From the IMG/VR virus record IMGVR_UViG_3300042371_000286, positions 1 to 39,868 of that record: DNA of 39,868 nucleotides. One strand, 5' to 3'. This document shows, piece after piece, positions 18,933-25,833 of the stretch. Below the pieces are notes generated by a model. That model did not search any database. It was given only the letters and a program-made list of their open reading frames with translations, and was not told the DNA's origin. Position numbers and translations under genes: made by a program. Origin of the DNA: a virus. Every line of letters starts with the position of its first letter. The first letter of the stretch is position 1.

Positions 18933-18958
18933 GGGGGTACTACCTCATGGTCTCCCCC
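18933..18958 (-). other. G/C-rich leader hairpin before the primase
   Basis: The 61-nt gap between the HTH gene and the primase holds five G's and five C's in inverted order around an inner ACC/GGT stem. In the transcript this would fold into a hairpin ending about 25 nt before the primase start. There is no U-run after it, so it is not a standard terminator. It could attenuate transcription or affect primase translation. Function is not shown. Confidence 0.4.
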
Positions 18959-18968
18959 CTATTGAAAC

Positions 18969-19199
18969 TTATTCTGCTGTTAACTTATCGATTAGATTTG
19001 TTATAGCTACAGTCTTTGACCGCAAGGGCTTTGCTTTGCCCGAAATCCAATCATAGACCGTCTGTCGAGAAACTTCAAGCTCAACAGCTACTCTGCTTAC
19101 TGGGTACTTTTTAACAATCAACAAGGCGCCAAGCGTAACCCCTAATCCGGGGTCAGCACTTTGGTTAGCCTCAATTACAATCTGTGAATAACCTCTCAC
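18969..19199 (-). CDS. Small helix-turn-helix DNA-binding protein
   Basis: I chose GTG at 19199 because AGGAG lies 7 nt before it; the TTG at 19220 has no SD. The 76-residue protein has an HTH at about residues 33-55 (YPVSRVAVELEVSRQTVYDWISG), with the recognition helix SRQTVYDWI. It lies between the candidate SSB and the primase and overlaps neither. A regulator of the replication operon or a DNA-binding accessory protein fits. Its target is unknown. Confidence 0.7.
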   Translation of the reverse strand: MRGYSQIVIEANQSADPGLGVTLGALLIVKKYPVSRVAVELEVSRQTVYDWISGKAKPLRSKTVAITNLIDKLTAE

Positions 19200-19210
19200 T
19201 GTCGCTCTCC

Positions 19211-20143
19211 TTATGTCCAATCAGCAACTAAGTCATCTAGGCTTACATCACCTGAATCTACTTTAGCTGGTGGTGGTGCTGGTGGGGTAGGAGCTGGTTT
19301 AGCTTCTGCTGCTGAACGTTTAACTGGCTCAGGGATAGCTTCTTCTACAGGCTCTTCAACGATTGGTTGACGTGTAGCTGGGCGAGGTGCTGCTTGTGGA
19401 ACTGGAGCAAACTCTTCACCATTCTCATCACGATCCGTAGCAACAGACAAGGTGATCGCACGTACTGCCTCTTCTTCTTGCGTACGGGCACGACAGGTAT
19501 CAAACTCATCATCAGACAAACGAGCAACAGCTTTGAAGCCGATGTTAGATGTATCTTCACCTACAATCATGCGTGATACAACTGAACCTAGACCTTCGCC
19601 ATTAGCTACTAAATAGTCACGATACTCGTGGAACGGACGGCGGTCGTTGTTACCATTACCGAACACAGATGTAGCAGACAACTTAACGCGGTAGATATCA
19701 CCATGCAAATCATCAGCCAATACTACTGCGATGTAGCGGTGGAAACGGCAAGCCTTAGTTTTGCCTGGACCTGAACCAGCAATGTTTTGTGGGCAGTCAG
19801 AACATTTGTCCGCTTGCTTTTCACGTGATTGAGGGTCAGGTGTTTGGCTGTCATGACTCCAGCATTTAGGCGGTGTACGCTTCTGTGCTTTAGGGTCAAA
19901 TGTCTCTGCATAAAACATACGGTTAACCGATGGTGCAGCATTAACAATGACTACATCAATGAAGCCTTGGTCAGTCTTGCTAATCTCTTTACCATTCACC
20001 ATCAAACGGAACTTGTTGTTTACGATGGTAATGCTTTTTGATGTGATAGAAGAACCACCAACGTTACTGGTGAAACCATCATCACGACGGTTACGTACTG
20101 CTACTGCGCCGCCTTGTTGGAAAATATCTAGTTCTGTACTCAT
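19211..20143 (-). CDS. Candidate single-stranded DNA-binding protein
   Basis: The 310-residue protein has a folded N-terminal region with a likely zinc site (C94, C114, C117, C132, within KCWSHDSQTPD, CSDCPQN and KACRFHRYI), then a long Pro/Ala/Glu linker (about 245-295) and an acidic tail ending GDVSLDDLVADWT. A flexible linker plus acidic, aromatic-ended tail is how many SSBs recruit partners. It lies in the replication operon with the primase and starts with a good AAGGAG. The assignment rests on tail, zinc site and context, with no OB-fold motif directly visible; it could be another replication scaffold. Confidence 0.5.
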   Translation of the reverse strand: MSTELDIFQQGGAVAVRNRRDDGFTSNVGGSSITSKSITIVNNKFRLMVNGKEISKTDQGFIDVVIVNAAPSVNRMFYAETFDPKAQKRTPPKCWSHDSQTPDPQSREKQADKCSDCPQNIAGSGPGKTKACRFHRYIAVVLADDLHGDIYRVKLSATSVFGNGNNDRRPFHEYRDYLVANGEGLGSVVSRMIVGEDTSNIGFKAVARLSDDEFDTCRARTQEEEAVRAITLSVATDRDENGEEFAPVPQAAPRPATRQPIVEEPVEEAIPEPVKRSAAEAKPAPTPPAPPPAKVDSGDVSLDDLVADWT

Positions 20144-20541
20144 TCTGATTGCTCCTTGCTTTTACGGATTGAAATAACATACTCATTCATCGGTGATAAA
20201 CCTGCTGGACACTTGTCAGGATTAGCATCTAGAAACTCTTTAATATTGGTACTTGATAGGCGCTTGTGTAAGAACTCAGGTACATCGTTCTCTTTAATAA
20301 ACGCATACAATGCAGGCCAGTTGTTGGTAATGTAGCTGGTCTTTACTGTACGTGATAACGTGCCTATCTTTGTTTTAAGACTGCTTACGTTTAGTGACTT
20401 GCATGCTTCATGTAAAGCAAACTGTATTTGGTCACGCTTCTGCTTAATATCGCTAATCTGACTTTCAAGTTCAGCCATCTTCTCACGCATATTAATATCA
20501 GCTTGCATAAGCTTTTCAAGGTTGATTTCATCTAATTCCAT
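20140..20541 (-). CDS. Coiled-coil protein in the replication operon, unknown
   Basis: The 133-residue protein has an N-terminal coiled coil at about residues 5-50 (EKMAELESQISDIKQKRDQ) and a smaller folded C-terminal half with NNWPALYAFIKENDVPEFLHKRLSS-type helices. It is the first gene after a strong promoter and has SD AGGAGGG. Its stop overlaps the next ATG. Some phage nuclease inhibitors and recombination proteins have this sort of coiled coil, but there is no firm match. Confidence 0.7.
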   Translation of the reverse strand: MELDEINLEKLMQADINMREKMAELESQISDIKQKRDQIQFALHEACKSLNVSSLKTKIGTLSRTVKTSYITNNWPALYAFIKENDVPEFLHKRLSSTNIKEFLDANPDKCPAGLSPMNEYVISIRKSKEQSE

Positions 20542-20569
20542 ACACCCTCCTTTTCAAATTAGAACTAGT

Positions 20570-20597
20570 AGTATACCACAACTATTTACTTTGTCAA
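20570..20597 (-). promoter_or_regulatory. sigma70-type promoter for the primase/SSB operon
   Basis: On the minus strand TTGACA (20592-20597) and TATACT (20570-20575) are 16 nt apart, upstream of the 133-residue coiled-coil gene. The -35 box overlaps the last codons of the helicase gene. Transcription should begin about 20563 and run through the SSB candidate, HTH and primase. Confidence 0.75.
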
Positions 20598-22168
20598 GCC
20601 TCTACTTCTTCTCTGTATAGGTCAACCAGCTTGGTGTGGGTATCTATTTTATTTTGAAGCATGGCGTAAATCTTTTTCTCAACGGGGGAGCCCTGTAGGT
20701 GGACTACGGTCATCGGGTTTCGCTGACCAGCGCGATCGACCCTAGCGCAGCATTGTATGTAGGTTTCCACCGACATCACTGGTGACCAAAACACCACTAC
20801 GTTCGCAGCGTGTAACGTAACGCCATGTGACGCAGCTTGCGGTTGGATAACCAATACTTGAGGGTCTTTGTTCTCTTGGAAGTCTTTGAATATCTGCGAC
20901 CGCTTGGTCATGTTGATATCACCATGTATGGCTTCACAGGGTATCTTGTCCTTATTCAACTCGGACATAATCTTGTCTATACTATGCCTAAACGGACAGA
21001 ATATGAGAACTTTGTGACTGGCCTCATTGATAATCTCTTTGAGCGCAGTCATGCGGTTACTCATGTCAAACTCGATAATCTCACGGGAGTCAGCGTATAT
21101 AGCACCACTAGATACCTGTAACAACTTCGTGAGCATAACCCCAGCGTTCACTGCGGTAACGTCTTCCCCAGCAGCCTCAATGAAGAACTCTTTCTTAAGC
21201 TTTTTGTAATACTTGTCTTGCTGTGCTGTAAGAGGTATGTCACGCGTTTGATACATGACGTCAGGTAAGTCTAGGCAATCGGCCTTGGTGTAGCGTATCG
21301 CTGGCTGCAAGGTCTTGAATACGATGTCTTGTGCGTTGAACCTAGGTATCCATGTGAACTGGCTTATCTTCTGCATCACCATATCTTTGAATGTGCCAGC
21401 GTATTTAGGCACGGATGCTGGGTTGACAAGTTTAGCCAAGCCATAGGCATCGGCTGGTGATTGAGATGCTGGCGTACCTGTCATCATCCACAGCCATGTG
21501 TCAGGTTGGAGCACCCTGTTGAGCGCCTTCCATCTACGGGTTGTAACTGTCTTAACATAGTTAGCTTCGTCAACCACTATCAAGTCGAAGTTGCCTGCCT
21601 TAATTTCCTTCTCGACAATCTCCACACCATCGTAGTTGATGATGACCACTTCTGCGGTACCCTTGACTATCTCCTTACGCTTCTCTGCGGTGCCGTAAGC
21701 TACGGCTACTGTTCGATGCATCGCTGTCTTAAAGAAGTCTGACTGCCACGCTGCTTGCATAATAGATAGGGGGCATACCACTAGCATACGCTTAATCTTA
21801 CCTTTGTTCATCAGGTAGTCGGCAGCCCATATCACAGCAGAGGTCTTGCCTGTCCCTGCTTCAGATAGGCAGTAAGCCCTAGGGTTAGCGGATAAGAATT
21901 GCGCGGTGGTCTTTTGATGGTCAAACGGCGTGTGTACACCCGGCCATTTGTATTCTTTTGTTATGGGTGATGGGGCATTCTTAATGCGCATCGATGACAA
22001 GGTTAGTACCTCGTCCAGTTCCCAGTTAACAATCACTTGGGTAATGCCGTTATCGTAGGCCTTGACAACTTTACTCTTAGGTATCTTGTCAAGGATTAAC
22101 TCAGGACGGCGAGTGTTTACTATTAAGGCTTTGTCTTTATAGATTTCCATGTGTAAGTCACTTATCAT
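20594..22168 (-). CDS. SNF2-type superfamily 2 DNA helicase/translocase
   Basis: The 524-residue protein shows SF2 motifs in order: Walker A with K108 (EAGTGKTSAV), D200-E201 in VVDEANYV (motif II), MTGTPASQSPADAYGL (motif III), HGDINMTKRS and GVTLHAANVVVFWSP, and motif VI near residue 478 (QCCARVDRAGQ). The CxARxxRxGQ form and VTLHAANVV point to the SNF2 group, which translocates on duplex DNA and may remodel forks or proteins. An internal ATG at 22150 is an alternative start; neither start has a strong SD. It has its own promoter right after a terminator. Confidence 0.9.
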   Translation of the reverse strand: MISDLHMEIYKDKALIVNTRRPELILDKIPKSKVVKAYDNGITQVIVNWELDEVLTLSSMRIKNAPSPITKEYKWPGVHTPFDHQKTTAQFLSANPRAYCLSEAGTGKTSAVIWAADYLMNKGKIKRMLVVCPLSIMQAAWQSDFFKTAMHRTVAVAYGTAEKRKEIVKGTAEVVIINYDGVEIVEKEIKAGNFDLIVVDEANYVKTVTTRRWKALNRVLQPDTWLWMMTGTPASQSPADAYGLAKLVNPASVPKYAGTFKDMVMQKISQFTWIPRFNAQDIVFKTLQPAIRYTKADCLDLPDVMYQTRDIPLTAQQDKYYKKLKKEFFIEAAGEDVTAVNAGVMLTKLLQVSSGAIYADSREIIEFDMSNRMTALKEIINEASHKVLIFCPFRHSIDKIMSELNKDKIPCEAIHGDINMTKRSQIFKDFQENKDPQVLVIQPQAASHGVTLHAANVVVFWSPVMSVETYIQCCARVDRAGQRNPMTVVHLQGSPVEKKIYAMLQNKIDTHTKLVDLYREEVEA

Positions 22169-22190
22169 GTGTTTAAGATGCGGGTTACTT

Positions 22191-22218
22191 AGTATACATG
22201 GTTTTTTGGAAATGTAAA
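22191..22218 (-). promoter_or_regulatory. sigma70-type promoter for the helicase gene
   Basis: Minus-strand TTTACA (22213-22218) and TATACT (22191-22196) are 16 nt apart, 23 nt upstream of the first helicase ATG. The -35 box starts within the T-rich tail of the terminator hairpin just upstream, so termination of one operon and the start of the next are packed together. Confidence 0.65.
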
Positions 22219-22220
22219 GA

Positions 22221-22260
22221 AAATAGGCTGACCACGGAGAGATGTGTGGCCAGCCTATTT
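22221..22260 (-). terminator. Intrinsic terminator of the DNA polymerase/nuclease operon
   Basis: A perfect 10-bp stem (AAATAGGCTG at 22221-22230 with CAGCCTATTT at 22251-22260), one mismatch, then 4 more base pairs (CCAC/GTGG) surround a 10-nt loop. On the minus strand the stem is followed by TCTTT. The A/T-rich foot on both sides means it could also work on the plus strand. Confidence 0.75.
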
Positions 22261-22368
22261 AACCCGTCTCGTGGGTGTTCGGTTAATACCTAGGTATGAG
22301 TAAACTTCGAAAGGACTTCCTATTATTAACTGACATGGTTAACGCACTCATGCCTTGCGGACCGTCTG
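22261..22368 (-). other. 108-bp gap after the HNH gene, possible structured RNA
   Basis: No convincing gene is present; the best frame gives 22 residues without an SD. The transcript has inverted segments (TTAACC ... GGTTAA around a 16-nt loop) just before the terminator. It may be a structured 3' untranslated region or a remnant linked to the HNH gene. Confidence 0.35.
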
Positions 22369-22638
22369 TTACTTTTTAGGTGTGTTCTTTTTCACACTGT
22401 TATCAGCGTTTCGGCTGAAGCTACTATTCTTACTTTTTGATCGGATACGAGTATTTGATTTGTCGTTACTGCCTCCTTTGGATAGTGGAATAATGTGGTC
22501 AATCTCTTTACCATCACCTTTCTTAACACGTCCATCCCGTATAGCTTCACGCCTTGCTTTATTACGTGCAACACGTTTAGCTATTTGGTCGGGCTTACTC
22601 TTATACAGCTCGTTTTCTCTTTGGTAATCTCTAGCCAT
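22369..22638 (-). CDS. HNH endonuclease
   Basis: The 89-residue protein has a basic N-terminal half and an HNH core: D47-H48 in EIDHIIPLSKGGSNDKSN, and N71 after RIRSKSK, matching the compact phage HNH type DHIxPLxKGGx(n)N. These enzymes nick or cut DNA with one metal ion and serve in homing, packaging or restriction. It is coupled directly to the Cas4-like gene (one base apart) and is the last gene before the terminator. A free-standing homing role or a recombination role are both possible. Confidence 0.85.
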   Translation of the reverse strand: MARDYQRENELYKSKPDQIAKRVARNKARREAIRDGRVKKGDGKEIDHIIPLSKGGSNDKSNTRIRSKSKNSSFSRNADNSVKKNTPKK

Positions 22639-23313
22639 CTATTTTCCCCAATGTTGGCAACTTTGTACTGGGCAAAACCGTTTACACGCAAAGTTAGGAG
22701 CGGCATTAAATACGTTGGTATCATAAGCTGTCTCTAACCGTTTGATTAGGGTATCCCATTCGCCTATCATATCATCGAAGTTATCCATTTTATAGTCTTC
22801 TTTTAATATTTCTTTGCTGACTAAAAACACTAAGCCTGACTTGATTACCTCTACCTCGGGAAAGTGTTTAAACACTGCTGCACCTAATAGAGATAACTGA
22901 CGAGTGTCGGCATACTGGCTAGACTTACCTGTCTTATAGTCGATAACCGTAGCTGTCTTTGTTTCAGGGTTCACGATGAGCAAGTCGATCGCACCGCGCC
23001 ACCATACGTCATCGGAAAAGAAGCCTGTAGGTTGTAGGTCACGCGTTAAGCCAACCTTGTGCTCACAGTATTTCTTACCTGGGATTTGTTTTAGTCGGTC
23101 TAACGAAGGCTGAAACTGCCAAAACTTTTCAGGTAGTGGGACATTGTCTCGCACATACAACTCAGCAGCTTTGTGAACTTCGTTACCATACAGAAAGTGT
23201 TCTGTATTAGGGTCTTGCTTTATATCTTTGGCTACGTAAAGATGGAAGTATTGTTTCGGACACTTCTCGAATGTAGTAGCAGCCGAATACGACCATGTTT
23301 TTAAACCTGCCAT
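22639..23313 (-). CDS. Cas4/RecB-like PD-(D/E)XK exonuclease with Fe-S cysteines
   Basis: The 224-residue protein has nuclease motifs H47 (YGNEVH), D110 (RGAIDLL), D125-x-K127 (VIDYKTGK) and Q139 (TRQLSLLG), the RecB-type order. Four cysteines, C18 near the N-terminus and C210, C214, C219 at the C-terminus (FACKRFCPVQSC), match the Fe-S cluster of Cas4/AddB-like nucleases. Such phage enzymes resect DNA ends for recombination or replication. Not part of a CRISPR locus: no cas1/cas2 or array is present. It starts in TAATG overlap with the zinc-ribbon gene upstream. Confidence 0.88.
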   Translation of the reverse strand: MAGLKTWSYSAATTFEKCPKQYFHLYVAKDIKQDPNTEHFLYGNEVHKAAELYVRDNVPLPEKFWQFQPSLDRLKQIPGKKYCEHKVGLTRDLQPTGFFSDDVWWRGAIDLLIVNPETKTATVIDYKTGKSSQYADTRQLSLLGAAVFKHFPEVEVIKSGLVFLVSKEILKEDYKMDNFDDMIGEWDTLIKRLETAYDTNVFNAAPNFACKRFCPVQSCQHWGK

Positions 23314-23558
23314 TATTTTTCTTCCTCGTAATGTTCACCCGTCGGGCCGTTCTGTCCTATGATATCTACGCGAGCCTCGTCCCAGTTTAGGGGGCATCCA
23401 GTCCACGCGCATTCTTTTGTAGCAGTTAAACTCTTACCACACACATCACATAGTGGGTCTTTGTTCTTCCTAAAGATTTTGTCAAAGTTATCTTCAAACT
23501 CTTTGCTGTTCTTCCGACTTTTTATTAAGTCGCCTGTTACATCATTTCGTGATGCCAT
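23313..23558 (-). CDS. Small zinc-ribbon protein, unknown function
   Basis: The start at 23558 is supported by AAGGAG upstream; a longer frame from 23585 is not. The 81-residue product has a charged helical N-terminus (SRKNSKEFEDNFDKIFRKN) and a C37-x2-C40 ... C50-x4-C55 set (LCDVCGKSLTATKECAWTGC) that should bind zinc. It is coupled to the Cas4-like nuclease by TAATG and overlaps the 57-residue gene upstream by 17 nt. It may act with the nuclease. Confidence 0.7.
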   Translation of the reverse strand: MASRNDVTGDLIKSRKNSKEFEDNFDKIFRKNKDPLCDVCGKSLTATKECAWTGCPLNWDEARVDIIGQNGPTGEHYEEEK

Positions 23559-23715
23559 TTTCTTTCTCCTTCTTAGCCCTATCAAGCCCTCGCCTTATCA
23601 ACGCTTCAAAACCTTGTTGCATTAGGTACATCTTACCTTCCTCGTCCACGTCCAGCTGGGCTATGGCACTGCCATCGGGTTGGTCAATCAAGTCACCAAT
23701 CAATTCTATTTTCAT
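23542..23715 (-). CDS. Small protein of 57 residues, first gene of the nuclease operon
   Basis: The frame begins MKIELIGDLIDQPDGSAIAQ and ends KKEKENGITK. Its beta-rich N-terminus and helical C-terminus (QQGFEALIRRGLDRAKKEKE) look protein-like. It lies 34 nt after a promoter and overlaps the zinc-ribbon gene by 17 nt. The SD of the zinc-ribbon gene lies inside its codons. Function unknown. Confidence 0.65.
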   Translation of the reverse strand: MKIELIGDLIDQPDGSAIAQLDVDEEGKMYLMQQGFEALIRRGLDRAKKEKENGITK

Positions 23716-23748
23716 ATCTGTATCCTATGGTTTACATTTTTCCTATTT

Positions 23749-23777
23749 TGTATACTATGTGAGCGTTTTTAGTTCAA
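23749..23777 (-). promoter_or_regulatory. sigma70-type promoter for the Cas4-like/HNH operon
   Basis: Minus-strand TTGAAC (23772-23777) and TATACA (23749-23754) are 17 nt apart, in the 159-bp gap between the 74-residue membrane protein and the 57-residue gene. The rest of the gap is AT-rich without an ORF. Confidence 0.6.
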
Positions 23778-23784
23778 AACTAAA
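23768..23784. promoter_or_regulatory. Inverted repeat over the -35 box, possible operator
   Basis: TTTAGTT-CAA-AACTAAA is a perfect 7-bp inverted repeat with a 3-nt centre and covers the -35 box of the promoter at 23749. A repressor bound here would block RNA polymerase. Which protein would bind is not known. Confidence 0.4.
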
Positions 23785-23874
23785 CTAATAGTGTAGACTT
23801 GTGTGTAATTTTAAACCGTTTATTCAACACAAACTTTTTTGTCTATTACGAATTAAACGCAAAAAAGTGATATA

Positions 23875-24099
23875 TCAAACAGTCTTACCTATATAAGTTG
23901 CCTTAACGTTATTATCAAACTGCAACGTCACAGCGCACTCTTGCCCTTTGTTTCCATTAAAAAGTTTATAAACTCCAAATCCAATGGAAACTATACAGAT
24001 AAGTAGTAACGTTGCTACAACCACAGTAGCACGGTCTACGCTTCTATCACGTCCGCAGTCACACTTACGGCCTTGCTCACAATCTTGATTACACGGCAT
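23875..24099 (-). CDS. Cys-rich single-pass membrane protein
   Basis: Three ATGs follow AGGAG; the third (24099) has the best spacing of 6 nt. The 74-residue product has cysteines C3, C7, C13 and C15 (CNQDCEQGRKCDC), a charged segment, one transmembrane helix at about 24-45 (ATVVVATLLLICIVSIGFGVY), and a beta-like tail. A zinc-binding head facing the cytoplasm is possible. It overlaps the upstream 67-residue gene by 11 nt. Function unknown. Confidence 0.7.
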   Translation of the reverse strand: MPCNQDCEQGRKCDCGRDRSVDRATVVVATLLLICIVSIGFGVYKLFNGNKGQECAVTLQFDNNVKATYIGKTV

Positions 24100-24292
24100 C
24101 ATCATCTCCTGTAAAGTATGCAATTACTGTATCCAATGCCCCTATTACTTTGGTGTCGTACTCCACGTCGTCGGGGTGGGTTGAGTGCCAGTCAACTATC
24201 TGTCTCCTACTTGACTTCAAGTGTGCGCCTACTATGGCGTCCAGTATCTCGGCTAACTGCGTTGTGTCTGATAAGTCTAATGTGATTTTCAT
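24089..24292 (-). CDS. Small acidic protein, unknown function
   Basis: The 67-residue protein (MKITLDLSDTTQLAEILDAI ... FTGDDDAV) is acidic with two or three predicted helices. GGGGCGAG precedes the ATG. It sits 16 nt after the stop of the 231-residue gene and overlaps the Cys-rich membrane protein gene. No motif is recognised. Confidence 0.6.
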   Translation of the reverse strand: MKITLDLSDTTQLAEILDAIVGAHLKSSRRQIVDWHSTHPDDVEYDTKVIGALDTVIAYFTGDDDAV

Positions 24293-24308
24293 TACTCGCC
24301 CCTTAAAG

Positions 24309-25004
24309 TTAATCGTAATGTTTCTTGTGGTGAAATATTCTTAGGTATGCGTCATACAGATAAGCTTCAATTTTTGTTCGTTTCCTTCGCTCTTCTAATA
24401 CACATTCATGCGTATAGTTTTCTCGTTTAAATGGGAATACACACACTAAAGGTGTACCCGCTTTAATAATAAAATCGCCCCCTTTTAATAATAGACTAGG
24501 GAATTGAACAGGATTATCGTATACATCAGTATCTACAATTCCAGGCAACACTCTAAACCTATCCTCAAAAAACATTTCAGGCGGATAAAACAAGCATGAA
24601 TATCCACTTGGAGTGGTAATTGTCCAGTCATTTCCAAATTTAATATATTTGTTAGGCTCTCCATTTGTAGACAATGGAAGTTGCTTGTAAGGGTGAGGGT
24701 TTTCCATAGCATAGTTAGTTTTATAAAATGAAAAATTATCTTCCCCAACATCAGAGTTAATTACAATATCCCCTTGAGTGACTAATAAATATCCCGATGA
24801 CATATAATCTCTTAAAGGTATACATGCCTTTGCCGTTCTTTTAGGTTTACCTTCGTAGTAAGAAAATACTTTATTTAATGGGCAATTATTTTGCTCAGTA
24901 TCTAATTCTTTGTACCATTTTGGAAAGACTGATTTGATAGGAACAGGCTTAAACAAGGCATTTGTTACTTCGTTATGTGTGGTAAATTTTATTTTTACAC
25001 TCAT
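24309..25004 (-). CDS. 231-residue beta-rich protein, unknown function
   Basis: The protein has segments ALFKPVPIKSVFPKWYKEL, ACIPLRDYMSSGYLLVTQGDI, TTPSGYSCLFYPPEMFFEDRF and FIIKAGTPLVCVFPFKRE. The alternating hydrophobic strands and GxPLVCVFPF near the end suggest a double-stranded beta-helix fold, as in cupin-like proteins, but no metal triad is clear. Base composition is more AT-rich than its neighbours, so it may be a recent acquisition. It overlaps the 58-residue gene upstream by 4 nt, so it is cotranscribed with the replication operon. Confidence 0.65.
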   Translation of the reverse strand: MSVKIKFTTHNEVTNALFKPVPIKSVFPKWYKELDTEQNNCPLNKVFSYYEGKPKRTAKACIPLRDYMSSGYLLVTQGDIVINSDVGEDNFSFYKTNYAMENPHPYKQLPLSTNGEPNKYIKFGNDWTITTPSGYSCLFYPPEMFFEDRFRVLPGIVDTDVYDNPVQFPSLLLKGGDFIIKAGTPLVCVFPFKRENYTHECVLEERRKRTKIEAYLYDAYLRIFHHKKHYD

Positions 25005-25177
25005 AGTTCCACCCCATCGTTATGTACATCAAGTTCATCAATGTCTATCTCTGACTCTTTACCGCTAGGTAGCTTGCCTATTATGGTAGTCGGGAAGTGT
25101 CCTGTTTTAATTACTTCAACTACACACTCACCTGTTTTCCACCATACCCACCTAGGCATTGTCCGTTTCACTTTCAT
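25001..25177 (-). CDS. Small beta-barrel-like phage protein of 58 residues
   Basis: The frame encodes MKVKRTMPRWVWWKTGEC followed by strands VVEVIKTGHFPTTIIGKLPSG and an acidic IDIDELDVHND. The pattern of a basic N-terminus and several short strands fits a small SH3-like barrel. AAAGGAAA precedes its start, and its stop overlaps the next ATG. Conserved appearance, function unknown. Confidence 0.65.
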   Translation of the reverse strand: MKVKRTMPRWVWWKTGECVVEVIKTGHFPTTIIGKLPSGKESEIDIDELDVHNDGVEL

Positions 25178-25352
25178 TTTGGTTTCCTTTCTTTGGTTGT
25201 CTAAAGCCGTTTGGTACTTGGCCTGCTGTTAGGTTTTGCATTACCATCATCAACTGTTCAAGCACTTTCTCGTGGTCATCGAGCCTAGCTTGCATGTTAA
25301 GTAAGCCGTGGTGCATGGCCTTTAGTGCGTCTTCTACTTGTTCTTGGGTCAT
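25152..25352 (-). CDS. Short coiled-coil protein
   Basis: The 66-residue protein is almost entirely helical with a heptad-like pattern at about 3-45 (VEDALKAMHHGLLNMQARLDDHEKVLEQLM) and a polar tail. It overlaps the DUF3310 gene upstream in ATGA fashion and the 58-residue gene downstream by 26 nt. Likely an oligomerising accessory protein. Confidence 0.65.
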   Translation of the reverse strand: MTQEQVEDALKAMHHGLLNMQARLDDHEKVLEQLMMVMQNLTAGQVPNGFRQPKKGNQNESETDNA

Positions 25353-25597
25353 TTGTTTGCTCCGTATTTAGTTTGTAATAATAACTCGCAGTAGTGGATT
25401 GCTTTCTTGATATCCTCTGCGCCATTCTTAGCGTGGTGTCGGCATACATACTTAACTATGTTGCCTTCGAGAAAGCCCAACTCATTCTCTACGATAAACT
25501 CTACTGGTTGTATCGCCATGCTTGCATAGTGATTACCACCAATCTGTTTCTTAAGTGCGTTTTCTTCCTCAAACATGTCTGTCATTCCGTCGCTCAT
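25349..25597 (-). CDS. DUF3310 family protein
   Basis: The 82-residue protein matches the DUF3310 pattern: KQIGGNHYASMAIQPVEFI, then GNIVKYVCRHHAKNGAEDIKKAIHYCELLL. The family is widespread in phages, is annotated in some databases as unknown or nucleotide-kinase-like, and often lies beside DNA polymerase genes as here. AGGAGAG lies before the ATG. Function is not established. Confidence 0.85.
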   Translation of the reverse strand: MSDGMTDMFEEENALKKQIGGNHYASMAIQPVEFIVENELGFLEGNIVKYVCRHHAKNGAEDIKKAIHYCELLLQTKYGANK

Positions 25598-25685
25598 ACA
25601 TCTCTCCTAATAAATACATACATAACATACCCAACCCAAAGGCTTGCCAATAGCATTGGATATACTCAATAACTAGATTTACCAT
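25569..25685 (-). CDS. Possible 38-residue membrane peptide
   Basis: A frame between the 55-residue gene and DUF3310 encodes MVNLVIEYIQCYWQAFGLGM followed by a hydrophobic run and a charged end. GAGGG lies about 9 nt before the ATG. It overlaps DUF3310 by 29 nt and carries that gene's SD. It fills an otherwise empty gap, but its shortness leaves real doubt. Confidence 0.4.
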   Translation of the reverse strand: MVNLVIEYIQCYWQAFGLGMLCMYLLGEMYERRNDRHV

Positions 25686-25833
25686 TGGCTCTGTCCCTCG
25701 CATCACGTTCGGCTTCTTTATCTAGCATTAGGTAATACCCTGCTATTACTCTACCCTTTTCTTCTTCCGACATATCGTCGGCTGCTACCTTATTAACGTA
25801 ATACCCTAGCCTAAAATAATGAATATCTTCCAT
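25666..25833 (-). CDS. Small protein of 55 residues, unknown
   Basis: The frame begins MEDIHYFRLGYYVNKVAADD and contains charged helical stretches (SEEEKGRVIAGYYLMLDKEAERDARDRA in part). Its ATG overlaps the stop of the 153-residue gene (ATGA), so translation is coupled. No family is recognised. Confidence 0.6.
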   Translation of the reverse strand: MEDIHYFRLGYYVNKVAADDMSEEEKGRVIAGYYLMLDKEAERDARDRANGKSSY

